From CALJFL01 sp036961205 (GTDB lineage: Bacteria > Pseudomonadota > Gammaproteobacteria > Pseudomonadales > Halieaceae): a stretch of DNA of 64,000 nucleotides. The stretch covers positions 1,178,001 to 1,242,000 of the forward strand of contig JBALVI010000001.1 of the NCBI GenBank assembly GCA_036961205.1, in the 5' to 3' direction. Below are positions 50,792 through 60,243 of this stretch, in pieces; position 1 is the stretch's first letter, and the number at the start of each line of letters is the position of its first letter. The translations under genes were made by a program, and so were the position numbers. Under the pieces are notes generated by a model, which saw nothing but the letters and a program-made list of their open reading frames with translations, had not been told where the DNA came from and ran no database searches.

Positions 50792-51532
50792 TTACAGGTA
50801 GGCGCCATGAGAGGGTTGTGGCTGTCCCTGGCCCTGGCCTTGCCACACCGGCAGTTCCCATAGCTGAGGCTGTTGCGGTACGTCCTCTGAGGGCGGCAGA
50901 TCTATATCGATAGCCTGTTTGCCGCCGCGCTGCTTGAGAATATGCACCTTGCGGTATTCACGCATCTGCAGTCGCAAACTGGCTGGAGAGGAGTTGTGGG
51001 CAGCCTGGTTGGGTCGAAATAGCACCGACAGAGCGTCGCCGCTGCTGGCCGCCAGTTGCAGTTTGCGTAATTCGCTATAGCGATACTCATCGGCACCCAG
51101 CCAGCTGAAGACGGCACTGCAGGTGCCGCTGCGCAAGGCCTGTTCGGTACTCCACAGCAAATCTTCCCGATTCTGGGGGTGTACCAGTAATACCTGCTGC
51201 GTATCGATACCCCGTGCCGCCAGTAGGGGCGCGTAAGGGATATAGGGTGGGGCAATAAAAGCCTGCCAGCGGCCCTGAGCACTCAGTTTTTCCATGGCGG
51301 GCAGGAACAGGCCCATGGCACCCATGCCGCAGCCGTCGCTGAGTAGCTCAATAGTACTGCTAATGGGTAAGCCGCCTTGATAGAGGGCTGAATCGAGGGT
51401 GCTGTAGCCGCTGGACAGGGTGTTTTGGCCATGTCGGGCACTGTTGGCCGGGTCGCCGCTGTACTGCAGGAGATTGTGGTGACCGCGCCAGGTATCACGG
51501 CGATTAACAATTTTTTCGAGTGCGTCGTTCAT
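50792..51532 (-). CDS. imuA: ImuA (RecA-like SOS mutasome component)
   Basis: A 246-residue RecA/SulA-like protein; the ISSTIELLSDGCGMGAMGL region stands for a degraded Walker A. ImuA is a RecA-related partner of ImuB and DnaE2. A LexA box lies about 35 nt upstream. In most genomes imuA is directly followed by imuB; here the DUF885 and DUF2788 genes intervene. Confidence 0.88.
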   Translation of the reverse strand: MNDALEKIVNRRDTWRGHHNLLQYSGDPANSARHGQNTLSSGYSTLDSALYQGGLPISSTIELLSDGCGMGAMGLFLPAMEKLSAQGRWQAFIAPPYIPYAPLLAARGIDTQQVLLVHPQNREDLLWSTEQALRSGTCSAVFSWLGADEYRYSELRKLQLAASSGDALSVLFRPNQAAHNSSPASLRLQMREYRKVHILKQRGGKQAIDIDLPPSEDVPQQPQLWELPVWQGQGQGQPQPSHGAYL

Positions 51533-51566
51533 GGTTTTTTACCTCTGAGGCGAATATCTCAATACA

Positions 51567-51582
51567 CTGTATGGATATACAG
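51567..51582. promoter_or_regulatory. LexA box at imuA
   Basis: CTGTATGGATATACAG matches CTG-N10-CAG. It lies 35 nt upstream of the imuA start and is the third LexA box in the window. Confidence 0.9.
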
Positions 51583-51675
51583 TAGATGTAAAATACCGCC
51601 AATGCAAGCGTGAGGCCGTTGTGAATTTTGCCATTGCCCGCGACCTGTCGCCTTGCAGCGCAGGTGCCTTGGTGC

Positions 51676-52689
51676 TCAGCTAGAGGGGCGCGCCAGTGCC
51701 AGCATCAGGTCTTCGAGGTTGTCCCAGGGATTACCGTCGGCAAAGCCTTTGATACTGCCGTCAGTTTTTGATGCCATGGCCAGTAGTGCGCCCAGAGACT
51801 CCAAAGTGTGACGGGAGAGGGCGGCTTGCATCAGCCCCATGCGGTTGTTCCACACCCGCTTGGCAGTCAGTGCCTGCTGCGGATTCTGGCCGCGATCGCA
51901 TTCAACTTGTACTTCGTAGAGTGTGCGAATTTCCCGTGCCAGTGCCCACAATATAACGGTCGGTTCGCTGCCTTCCCCGCGTAGGCCGTGTAACATTTTC
52001 AGGCTGTTGCCAGGATTACCGTTCAGAGCGGCATCGGTCATTTCGAACAGATTGTAGCGGGCGTTGTCCAGTACCGATTGGGTGACGTTCTCTGCGGTGA
52101 TGTGATTATTTTGTGCCAGTAGCTTCAGCTTCTCGACTTCCTGTACTGCCGCCAGCAGATTGCCTTCAACCCGGTCGGCCAGTAGCTGCACTGCGTCGCG
52201 ATCGATCTGCATGCCGGCATTGGCCACCCGCTGTTGCAACCAGCGCGGCAACTCCTTCGCACCCACCGGCCACACCTGCACAGTGGCGCCAGCCTTATCC
52301 AGGGCCTTGTACCATTTACTGTTGGTGGATTGCTTGTCGATTTTGCCGGCGACCAACATCAGTACATCGTCGCCGCCGACCAGTTCCAGGTATGCACACA
52401 GGGCTTTGCTGCCGTCGGCCCCGGGTTTGCCGCTGGGCAGGCGAATTTCAACCAGCTTGCGCTCGGCAAACAAGGACATACTGGTGGCGTGCTGCATAAT
52501 TTCCTGCCAGTCGAAGCGGCTGACGCCGGCGTCAACCACTTCCCGCTCGGTGCAACCCTGCTCGCGGGCGTGCTGCCTGATCAGGTCGGCACACTCCTGT
52601 ACCAGCAGGGTTTCATCGCCGCTAACGACATAGACCGGTAACAATTGTTGCTGCAGCTGGGCGGCGAGCTTGTCGGGGTAAACGCGCAT
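51676..52689 (-). CDS. holA: DNA polymerase III delta subunit
   Basis: A 337-residue clamp-loader subunit with three AAA+-like domains, typical of HolA. The start MRVYPDKLAAQLQQQLLPVYVVSGDETLLVQECADLIR fits the family. Its ATG shares one base with the lptE stop (TAATG), so translation is coupled. Confidence 0.93.
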   Translation of the reverse strand: MRVYPDKLAAQLQQQLLPVYVVSGDETLLVQECADLIRQHAREQGCTEREVVDAGVSRFDWQEIMQHATSMSLFAERKLVEIRLPSGKPGADGSKALCAYLELVGGDDVLMLVAGKIDKQSTNSKWYKALDKAGATVQVWPVGAKELPRWLQQRVANAGMQIDRDAVQLLADRVEGNLLAAVQEVEKLKLLAQNNHITAENVTQSVLDNARYNLFEMTDAALNGNPGNSLKMLHGLRGEGSEPTVILWALAREIRTLYEVQVECDRGQNPQQALTAKRVWNNRMGLMQAALSRHTLESLGALLAMASKTDGSIKGFADGNPWDNLEDLMLALARPSS

Positions 52690-53216
52690 TATTGAGTGCT
52701 GGCGGCGTAGAAACCTATGCGACGCATAATTTGCTGGGCCAGTTCGGTGCGCATCTCGGTTTTGAGAATTCGAACTTCCTCGGACTTACCCACAACATTG
52801 CGCGGATCATTTTCCATCTGCTTGATAACGATGGCATCGGAGTTGCCAATTTCCTCAGCACCACTGGCGGCCAGTACACTAAAGTTCGTTTTCATAGTCA
52901 GCTCAAATTCTGCGGCTCGGGCTTCGGCGTTGAGCGACAGGTTACGTTGGCTGAAACCTTCTGGCCCCAATTTCAAAATATAGGCGGCTTCGTCTTTGCC
53001 TACCCAGACTATGCCGTTGGCGGAAAAGCGAGCCTGTACCTCGCGGCTGAATTCACTGTTGGGGTTGGCGGTGACCAGACTCATCTGTTGCCAGGAGGGC
53101 GGCAGCGCAGTCGCCGTGTTATCACCTCGTAATTGGAACCCGCAGCCTGTAATGAACAGGGTCAGGCCGAGAATCATAGTCAGGCGCAAAAGTAGGCGCG
53201 ACAGTGGCTGAATCAT
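52689..53216 (-). CDS. lptE: LPS-assembly lipoprotein LptE
   Basis: A 175-residue outer-membrane lipoprotein that plugs the LptD barrel. Lipobox LFITGC is at about residues 20-25, followed by GFQLRGD. The start is ATG 53216; upstream extension would overlap leuS. It lies between leuS and holA, the standard order. Confidence 0.93.
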   Translation of the reverse strand: MIQPLSRLLLRLTMILGLTLFITGCGFQLRGDNTATALPPSWQQMSLVTANPNSEFSREVQARFSANGIVWVGKDEAAYILKLGPEGFSQRNLSLNAEARAAEFELTMKTNFSVLAASGAEEIGNSDAIVIKQMENDPRNVVGKSEEVRILKTEMRTELAQQIMRRIGFYAASTQ

Positions 53217-53235
53217 GGTGGGCTCTCGAAGGCTA

Positions 53236-55686
53236 TTAGTTGGCAACAATATTAACCAATTTACCGGGTACGACAATCACTTTGCGTACCGTGGCGTCGG
53301 CGATAAACCGCTGCACATTGTCTTGCTCCAGTGCCAGCGACTCGATGGTCGCTTTATCAGCGTCTGCAGCAACGGTCATCTTGGCGCGAACCTTGCCATT
53401 GACCTGGATAACAATGTCGATGCTGTCACGAGTTAGTGCGGTTTCATCTACGACGGGCCAGAGGGCATTCATGACCTCGCCGCTGCCGCCCAGTTGCTGC
53501 CACAAATAGTGGCTGGCGTGGGGCACGATCGGACACAACATTAACACCACAGCATGCAGCGCTTCGCCGATAACCGCCTGATCCTGCGGATCACCAGTAT
53601 TCAGCTTGCCAACTTCATTGCACAGTTCCATCACCGCGGCGATGGCGGTGTTGAAGGTCTGGCGACGGCCGTAGTCGTCACCGACCTTGGCGATAGTCTC
53701 ATGGGTTTTGCGCCTGACGGCTTTCTGCGCGTCATTCAACGCTGCTGAATCGAGGACCACAGAGGCATCACCCTCAAGATGACTGGCCACCAGTTTCCAC
53801 AGGCGTTTGAGAAACCGATTGGCGCCCTCTACCCCGGAGTCAGACCATTCAAGAGATTGCTCAGGCGGTGCCGCAAACATGCTGAACAGGCGCACGGTAT
53901 CGGCACCGTAACGATCAATCAACGATTGGGGGTCTACCGTATTGCCCTTGGACTTGGACATTTTGGCGCCGTCTTTGAGCACCATGCCCTGGGTCAGTAG
54001 GCGGATAAAAGGCTCGTCCGAAGTCAGCAGGCCTTCATCGCGCATCAGCTTGTGGAAAAATCTCGCATATAGGAGGTGCAAAATAGCGTGTTCGATACCG
54101 CCCACGTACTGGTCAACTGGAGTCCAATAGTCGGCATCACTGTCGAGCATCGCCTTATCGTTGCCGGCGCTGGCATAGCGTGCGTAATACCAGGAGGATT
54201 CCATGAAGGTATCAAAAGTGTCGGTTTCGCGGGTTGCGCTACCGCCACAGCTGGGGCATTCCGTTTGATAGAACTCTGTCATTTTCTTGATCGGTGAGCC
54301 CACTCCCTCGAACTCTACGTTAGTAGGTAGCACCACAGGCAGGTCTTTGTCCGGTACCGGTACCGCGCCACATTTATCACAGTTGATAATGGGGATGGGC
54401 GCACCCCAGTAACGTTGGCGTGAAATCCCCCAGTCTCGCAGACGGAAATTGACTGCGCGCTTGCCTTTGTTATCGGCTTCCAATTTGTCAGCAATGGCGT
54501 TGAAAGCAGTTTCGAATGGCAGACCAGTGAACTCACCAGAATTTACCAGTACACCTTTATCGGTGAATGCGGCGCTTGCCAAATCACAACTCTCATCGCC
54601 CTCGGGCGCGACTACCTGCAAAATTGGCAATTGGTATTTAGTGGCGAATTCCCAGTCGCGCTGATCGTGCCCAGGTACCGACATGACCGCGCCCGAGCCG
54701 TAGCTCATCAATACAAAGTTGGCGACCCACACGGGTAATTGTTCGCCAGTTAATGGGTGGGCAGCAGTGGTGCCAGTGTCCATGCCCAGCTTTTCCATGG
54801 TGGCAATCTCAGCTTCTGCCACTTTGATATTGCTTTGAGATTCGATAAAAGCGGCCAACTCAGGATTGGTCTCGGCAGCGGCTCTGGCCAGCGGATGCTG
54901 TGGGGCTACCGCAACATAACTGACTCCCATCAGGGTGTCGGGCCGGGTGGTGTATACGCTCAGAGGGGAGCCATCGGCGAGGGTGAAATCCAGATCTACG
55001 CCCTCAGAGCGGCCAATCCAGTTGCGCTGCATGGTGCGCACCTGTTCCGGCCATTGATCCAGTTTGTCCAGATCGTTCAATAACTGGTCGGCATAGGCGG
55101 TGATTTTGAAAAACCACTGGTCGATATTGCGCCGCTCAACCGGGTTATCGCAGCGCCAGCAGCAGCCATCTACTACTTGTTCATTGGCCAGCACGGTCTG
55201 GTCAGTTTCGCACCAATTGACCTCCGCCTGCTTTTTGTAGGCCAGGCCCTTGGCGAACATGCGGGTAAAAAACCATTGCTCCCAGCGGTAGTAGTCGGGG
55301 TTACAGGTGGCAAACTCGCGATCCCAGTCGTAGGCAAAGCCCAGTCGCTGCAGCTGGACACGCATGTAGTCGATGTTTTCGGCGGTCCAGCGGGCGGGAG
55401 GTACATTGTTCTGAATGGCCGCGTTCTCGGCGGGCAAACCGAACGCGTCCCAGCCCATGGGCTGCAGCACATTTTTGCCCAGCATACGTTGGTAGCGGGC
55501 GATGACATCGGCAATGGTGTAATTGCGCACGTGACCCATGTGCAGCTTGCCGCTGGGGTAGGGAAACATGGCCAGGCAGTAGAATTTTTCCCGTCCGTCG
55601 TCGCGTTGGACGGCGAAACTGTTGCTGTCCAACCAGTGTTTCTGGACCGTCTGCTCGACGTCTTGCGGGGTGTATTTGGGGTCCAT
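53236..55686 (-). CDS. leuS: Leucyl-tRNA synthetase
   Basis: Charges tRNA(Leu). The 816-residue class I synthetase has the HIGH-type motif PYPSGKLHMGH near residue 42 and KMSKSKGN in the C-terminal third, with an intervening editing (CP1) domain. The start MDPKYTPQDVEQTVQKHW at 55686 is preferred over 55800. Confidence 0.97.
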   Translation of the reverse strand: MDPKYTPQDVEQTVQKHWLDSNSFAVQRDDGREKFYCLAMFPYPSGKLHMGHVRNYTIADVIARYQRMLGKNVLQPMGWDAFGLPAENAAIQNNVPPARWTAENIDYMRVQLQRLGFAYDWDREFATCNPDYYRWEQWFFTRMFAKGLAYKKQAEVNWCETDQTVLANEQVVDGCCWRCDNPVERRNIDQWFFKITAYADQLLNDLDKLDQWPEQVRTMQRNWIGRSEGVDLDFTLADGSPLSVYTTRPDTLMGVSYVAVAPQHPLARAAAETNPELAAFIESQSNIKVAEAEIATMEKLGMDTGTTAAHPLTGEQLPVWVANFVLMSYGSGAVMSVPGHDQRDWEFATKYQLPILQVVAPEGDESCDLASAAFTDKGVLVNSGEFTGLPFETAFNAIADKLEADNKGKRAVNFRLRDWGISRQRYWGAPIPIINCDKCGAVPVPDKDLPVVLPTNVEFEGVGSPIKKMTEFYQTECPSCGGSATRETDTFDTFMESSWYYARYASAGNDKAMLDSDADYWTPVDQYVGGIEHAILHLLYARFFHKLMRDEGLLTSDEPFIRLLTQGMVLKDGAKMSKSKGNTVDPQSLIDRYGADTVRLFSMFAAPPEQSLEWSDSGVEGANRFLKRLWKLVASHLEGDASVVLDSAALNDAQKAVRRKTHETIAKVGDDYGRRQTFNTAIAAVMELCNEVGKLNTGDPQDQAVIGEALHAVVLMLCPIVPHASHYLWQQLGGSGEVMNALWPVVDETALTRDSIDIVIQVNGKVRAKMTVAADADKATIESLALEQDNVQRFIADATVRKVIVVPGKLVNIVAN

Positions 55687-55894
55687 TATCGCGCTTTTTT
55701 CCGTGTCTAAAGACCGTGCCAGTCGACTCGTAAAGCTGATTGTGTCAGCGCTCCGCCCCGTTCTGCACGGTAAAAAATGAGGGTGAAATTCTACCAGCAA
55801 ATGCGGCTATCGGCGACGGTCGTCGATATGACCAATTGCACATTTGTTGATCTGCGTCGTTGCGGCGATGCCAACGCCCAATTATGGTGTCATT

Positions 55895-56257
55895 ATGCGC
55901 AAGACCAGTGATGTACTTTGGCAGGACTCACAACACCAGGTGCTCTTCGATATCCTCGATCGAATTCGGCGCCCGGAGGCGGATGCGCAGCTGATTCAGA
56001 GTTTGCGGGATTACACCGAGACGCACTTTACTCTGGAAGAAGAGTATATGCGGCGGCTAGCTTACCCGGATCTGGAGGCTCATATCCGCGCCCACGACCG
56101 TTTTCGCCAGGAAATTGATGAGGTGCTAGGCAGTTCTGAACACGATGCCCAGTTTCGCGACATTATCGGTACCTTTCTGACCGAATGGCTGACCCGGCAC
56201 GTTTTTGGTGTGGACAAAAAACTGGAAGATTTTCTACTGGAATCCGGGGTGAGCTGA
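55895..56257 (+). CDS. Hemerythrin-like protein
   Basis: A 120-residue four-helix-bundle protein from ATG 55895 (ATG 55868 is an alternative). The iron-ligand pattern is present: H in DSQHQVLF, H and E in THFTLEEEYM, H in LEAHIRAHDRF, and H...D in TRHVFGVDKKL. Bacterial hemerythrins bind O2 or act as diiron sensors. Divergent from leuS. Confidence 0.8.
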   Translation: MRKTSDVLWQDSQHQVLFDILDRIRRPEADAQLIQSLRDYTETHFTLEEEYMRRLAYPDLEAHIRAHDRFRQEIDEVLGSSEHDAQFRDIIGTFLTEWLTRHVFGVDKKLEDFLLESGVS

Positions 56258-56258
56258 C

Positions 56259-57803
56259 TCAGACGTCTTCGCGCCAGAACACCAGGTACATCAGCATCAT
56301 CAACACCAGCCCAAGAAAGCTGCCGCCAATGACTACCGTAGAGCCGAAGCTGCCGAAGGGGGTGCGCCCCAGCATGACTTCAGCTTCGCCGTACAAGGTG
56401 GTTTCCATGAACTGATCTGTATGGGCGACAATTTGCCCGCGGTGATTGATGATGGCGGACACCCCGTTATTGGTGCCGCGCAAAAGATAACGGCCATTCT
56501 CCAGCGCCCGCATCTGCGCCATTTGCAGGTGTTGCAGTGGACCAATGGAATTGCCGAACCAGCTGTCGTTACTGATAGTGATTAATATATCGGCTTCCCG
56601 AGCGCCTTTGGCGACCAGATCCGGGTAGACGATCTCATAGCAAATATAGGGCGCAACCCGGTAGGCGCCGGCGCGCAGGGGCGGCTGATTTTTTGCCCCG
56701 GCGGAGAAGTTCGACATGGGCAGATCAAAAAACGCGATCAGGCCGCGTAACCATGATTCCATGGGCACGTACTCGCCAAACGGAACGAGCCGCTGTTTGT
56801 CGTAGCTACCTTCGCCCATACCCAGGGACACGATGCTGTTGTAGTAAGTGTCGCCATCTTCAGAGCGAGTCGGAATGCCGGTAATCAGGGTGGATTCGGT
56901 GACCGCAGCCTGCTTGGCGATGGGGTCGAGAAAATTCCGCGCCCGGTGGTAAGCGTTGGGGATGGCGGATTCGGGCCAAAGGATGATGTCGTTACCATAG
57001 CTGCTGCGTATCGCTTTAGAGTAGCGCGCCAGAATCGCTTCATATTTACTCCGGTCCCATTTGTCTTGTTGTGGAATATTGGGCTGATAGAGTGCCACCG
57101 TCAGTGGAAATTCACTGGCCCGGTCCACCCATTCAATGGGCTTGAGTACGCTACCGCCTATCCACAGCGTGGCGATCAGGCCCATATACGTCATGATGGA
57201 CACCGCCTGACGGCTACGCCAGCCCAGAAACAGGCAAATACCGGTTAAGGCGCAGATAAAGGACAGGCCGTAAACGCCCAGTACTGGTGCCCAACCCGCG
57301 ATCCAGGTATCGACATGGGCATAACCGAGATAGAGCCACGGGAAACCGGTTAGTAACCAACTGCGCAACCATTCAAACACCACCCACAGCGCGGGAAATC
57401 CCAATAACATGCCCCCGGGTAGCGACCTTATCCAGCGCACATAGCACCAGGCAAAAAGGCTGTGCAGCAACGCCAGGCCTCCGCAAAACAGGGCGGTGAG
57501 CAACACCGCTAACGGCACGCTGGCGAAACCGTATACATGAATGCTGACATAAACCCAGGACGCACCGCTGCCAAATAGTCCCAGGCCAAACAGCCAGCCC
57601 CGCCACAGTGCCTGCCCGGTGGAGCAGGTACACAGCAGGTAGCCATAGAGGATGCAGCTGACAATGCCAGCCGGCCACAGGTAGAAGGGTGCCAACGACA
57701 AAGTGATCAGGGCGCCGGCCATTGGCGCCAGTATCAGCACCAGCAGCGGGTGCAATGAGGGAGCGCTGATGTTATGCGCGGGTTGTGAGGAGGCTGACGC
57801 CAT
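56259..57803 (-). CDS. lnt: Apolipoprotein N-acyltransferase
   Basis: Adds the third acyl chain to lipoproteins in the inner membrane. The nitrilase-like domain has the catalytic E in LWPESAIP, K in GSYDKQRLVPFGEY and C in PYICYEIVYP, with several N-terminal membrane helices before it. 514 residues. Last gene of the miaB-phoH-ybeY-corC-lnt cluster. Confidence 0.95.
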   Translation of the reverse strand: MASASSQPAHNISAPSLHPLLVLILAPMAGALITLSLAPFYLWPAGIVSCILYGYLLCTCSTGQALWRGWLFGLGLFGSGASWVYVSIHVYGFASVPLAVLLTALFCGGLALLHSLFAWCYVRWIRSLPGGMLLGFPALWVVFEWLRSWLLTGFPWLYLGYAHVDTWIAGWAPVLGVYGLSFICALTGICLFLGWRSRQAVSIMTYMGLIATLWIGGSVLKPIEWVDRASEFPLTVALYQPNIPQQDKWDRSKYEAILARYSKAIRSSYGNDIILWPESAIPNAYHRARNFLDPIAKQAAVTESTLITGIPTRSEDGDTYYNSIVSLGMGEGSYDKQRLVPFGEYVPMESWLRGLIAFFDLPMSNFSAGAKNQPPLRAGAYRVAPYICYEIVYPDLVAKGAREADILITISNDSWFGNSIGPLQHLQMAQMRALENGRYLLRGTNNGVSAIINHRGQIVAHTDQFMETTLYGEAEVMLGRTPFGSFGSTVVIGGSFLGLVLMMLMYLVFWREDV

Positions 57804-57811
57804 TCAGCCGG

Positions 57812-58654
57812 TTACTCCGGGGGACGTATGCGCAGGCTATGGATTTTGCGCTGGTCTGCGTTAATCACCTTGAACTCGAAGTCTTCGATGTTGGTGACTT
57901 CGTTGCGGCTGGGCAAGTGCCCAAAGGCCTGCAGCACCAATCCGCCAATGGTGCCAAACTCTTCTTCACTGAAGTTGGCATCGAAATAGTCGTTGAAGTC
58001 GTCGATGGGTGTTAGCGCTTTGACAAAGAAATCCTGGTCGCTAATTTTGCGAATGAACAGATCTTCCTGGGCGTCGGTTTCGTCTTCGATCTCACCGACA
58101 ATTTCCTCCAGTACATCTTCAATGGTGACCAGTCCTGCGACACCGCCATACTCGTCAATGACAATTGCCATGTGATTGCGCTTTTCGCGAAATTCCCGCA
58201 GTAAAACATTCAGACGCTTGCTTTCGGGTACCACCACAGTCTGGCGCAATAGCTCGGTAACTTTCAGGCTGGACTGCTCTTTATTAAGGATCTGCGGTAA
58301 CAAATCCTTGGCCAGTAAAATGCCCAGAATGTCGTCCAGACTGTCATCGATTACCGGGTAGCGCGAGTGAGCAGAGCTGATGATTTGGGGGAGAATTTCC
58401 TCCAAAGTTTGATCCGCTTTTATCACCACCATTTGCGAGCGCGGAATCATGATGTCCCGCGCCTGCATATCGCTGACCTTCATTGCGCCTTCGATAATGC
58501 TGAGGGCGTCCTCATCGATAACCTCATTTTCCGCAGCGACGGAGATAACGTCTTCGAGGTCCGCCCGGGTACGTGGCTCGCTGGAGAACAAATGAGAGAT
58601 TTTTTCGAGCCAGGATTTTTCCTCTGGTTCGCTGTTAAATCGATCTTCGCTCAT
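57812..58654 (-). CDS. corC: CorC-type CBS-domain protein
   Basis: A 280-residue protein without membrane helices: an acidic N-terminus, two CBS domains (about residues 65-190) and a CorC_HlyC C-terminal domain. Linked to Mg2+/Co2+ efflux and membrane homeostasis. Followed by lnt. Confidence 0.93.
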   Translation of the reverse strand: MSEDRFNSEPEEKSWLEKISHLFSSEPRTRADLEDVISVAAENEVIDEDALSIIEGAMKVSDMQARDIMIPRSQMVVIKADQTLEEILPQIISSAHSRYPVIDDSLDDILGILLAKDLLPQILNKEQSSLKVTELLRQTVVVPESKRLNVLLREFREKRNHMAIVIDEYGGVAGLVTIEDVLEEIVGEIEDETDAQEDLFIRKISDQDFFVKALTPIDDFNDYFDANFSEEEFGTIGGLVLQAFGHLPSRNEVTNIEDFEFKVINADQRKIHSLRIRPPE

Positions 58655-58659
58655 GGTGC

Positions 58660-59136
58660 TCAGTGCTCCTGGCTCGGATAGCCGGAATAGGGACAGGGAT
58701 AGTTGAGTATCTTGAGGATTTCCGTTTCCAGGGTTTCCATTACAAGTGCTTCTTTGTCGATGATGTGGTCGTAGCCCAGCAGGTGAAGCGTGCCGTGCAC
58801 CGTCATATGTGCCCAGTGGGCCGTTAAGCTTTTGCCCTGGTTTTGTGCTTCACCGCGCACCACCGGGGCACAGATAACAATGTCGCCAAGCATGGGCACA
58901 TCTATATCTTCAGGTAGATCGGTGGGGAATGAAAGAACGTTGGTGGTGCCAGGTTTATTGCGGTAATTGCTGTTGAGCTCAGCCATTTCGGCTTCATCGA
59001 CAAGGCGCACGCTGACCTCGGCTTCTTCTTTATGCGGCTCGCAGTGGCTCAGGGCCGTGTTTATCCAGCTTCGTATGTCGCCCTCTTCGGGGACGGGTTC
59101 GGCGCTGGCGCTTTGAATATCCACTGTCAAATTCAT
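58660..59136 (-). CDS. ybeY: Endoribonuclease YbeY
   Basis: A 158-residue metal-dependent RNase for 16S rRNA 3'-end maturation. The zinc motif is H-x3-H-x5-H (VHGTLHLLGYDH). It overlaps ybeZ by 4 nt. Confidence 0.94.
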   Translation of the reverse strand: MNLTVDIQSASAEPVPEEGDIRSWINTALSHCEPHKEEAEVSVRLVDEAEMAELNSNYRNKPGTTNVLSFPTDLPEDIDVPMLGDIVICAPVVRGEAQNQGKSLTAHWAHMTVHGTLHLLGYDHIIDKEALVMETLETEILKILNYPCPYSGYPSQEH

Positions 59137-60164
59137 CTCTGGGTCTTGTCGAGAGACGTATTGCTATCTTCGTGGGCGTCATAAGCCTCGACGATGCGCT
59201 GCACCAGTGGATGACGAACCACGTCTTTATTGGCAAACCAGGTGAAGCCGATGCCATCAACGTCGGGCAAAATCTTGCTCACGTGGGTGAGACCGGATTG
59301 GATGCCCCGGGGCAGGTCAGTTTGAGTGGCATCGCCGGTGATCACTGCAGTAGAACCAAAGCCGATGCGAGTCAGGAACATTTTCATCTGCTCGCGGGTG
59401 GTGTTTTGTGCTTCATCGAGAATGATAAAAGCGTCGTTCAGTGTGCGGCCGCGCATGAAAGCCAGCGGCGCAACCTCAATAATATTGCGTTCGATATAGT
59501 TGTTAACCGTTTCAAAGCCCAGCATTTCATAGAGTGCGTCATACAGGGGGCGTAGATAAGGATCGATTTTCTGGCTTAAATCTCCCGGTAAAAACCCGAG
59601 TTTTTCACCAGCCTCAACCGCAGGCCTGACCAGCAGAATGCGCCGCACCCGTTCTTCCAGCAACGCCTCCACACCACAGGCTACGGCCAGAAAGGTTTTG
59701 CCTGTGCCGGCGGGACCAATACCGAAACAGATGTCGTTGTGTTTGACCGAGCGCACATAGGCTTGCTGGTTTTTGCCCCGCGGTTTAATCGTGGCGCGTT
59801 TGGTGCGAATGATCTGGATCGCCTCTACCGGCTTGTTATCGTCGACGGTGACCAGACTATCCGGTTCTGCGTGCTGTAACTGCAGGTGTAGGGATTCGGG
59901 GGTCAGGCCAACGCCCTGGCACACCTCGGCGTACAAATGTATCAGCAATGCCCTGGCGGCAACCACGTTGACTGTGGGGCCGCTGATGGAGAACTGATTG
60001 CCTCGTGCACTGACAGTAACCCCCAGACGCTGCTCGATCTGGCGCAGATGGGCATCCAGCTGGCCGCACAACATGGCCAGATGACGGCTGTCATTGGGTT
60101 CAAGAGTCAGGCCTTGCTGTATCGAAGGCTGGGTAGATGCTTGCTTAGTGGGTTCGTTGTTCAA
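59133..60164 (-). CDS. ybeZ: PhoH-like ATPase YbeZ
   Basis: A 343-residue P-loop ATPase with GPAGTGKTFLA near residue 153 and the Walker B FIILDEAQNTT. It works with YbeY in rRNA maturation. The KH-like N-terminal region precedes the ATPase. Confidence 0.93.
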   Translation of the reverse strand: MNNEPTKQASTQPSIQQGLTLEPNDSRHLAMLCGQLDAHLRQIEQRLGVTVSARGNQFSISGPTVNVVAARALLIHLYAEVCQGVGLTPESLHLQLQHAEPDSLVTVDDNKPVEAIQIIRTKRATIKPRGKNQQAYVRSVKHNDICFGIGPAGTGKTFLAVACGVEALLEERVRRILLVRPAVEAGEKLGFLPGDLSQKIDPYLRPLYDALYEMLGFETVNNYIERNIIEVAPLAFMRGRTLNDAFIILDEAQNTTREQMKMFLTRIGFGSTAVITGDATQTDLPRGIQSGLTHVSKILPDVDGIGFTWFANKDVVRHPLVQRIVEAYDAHEDSNTSLDKTQR

Positions 60165-60243
60165 ATGAGTCTGCAGCCGCGTACGGCATTAAGGATAAGT
60201 TTAAAGGATATACTGGAATTCGATGACGTCAACTTTGAGCGTC

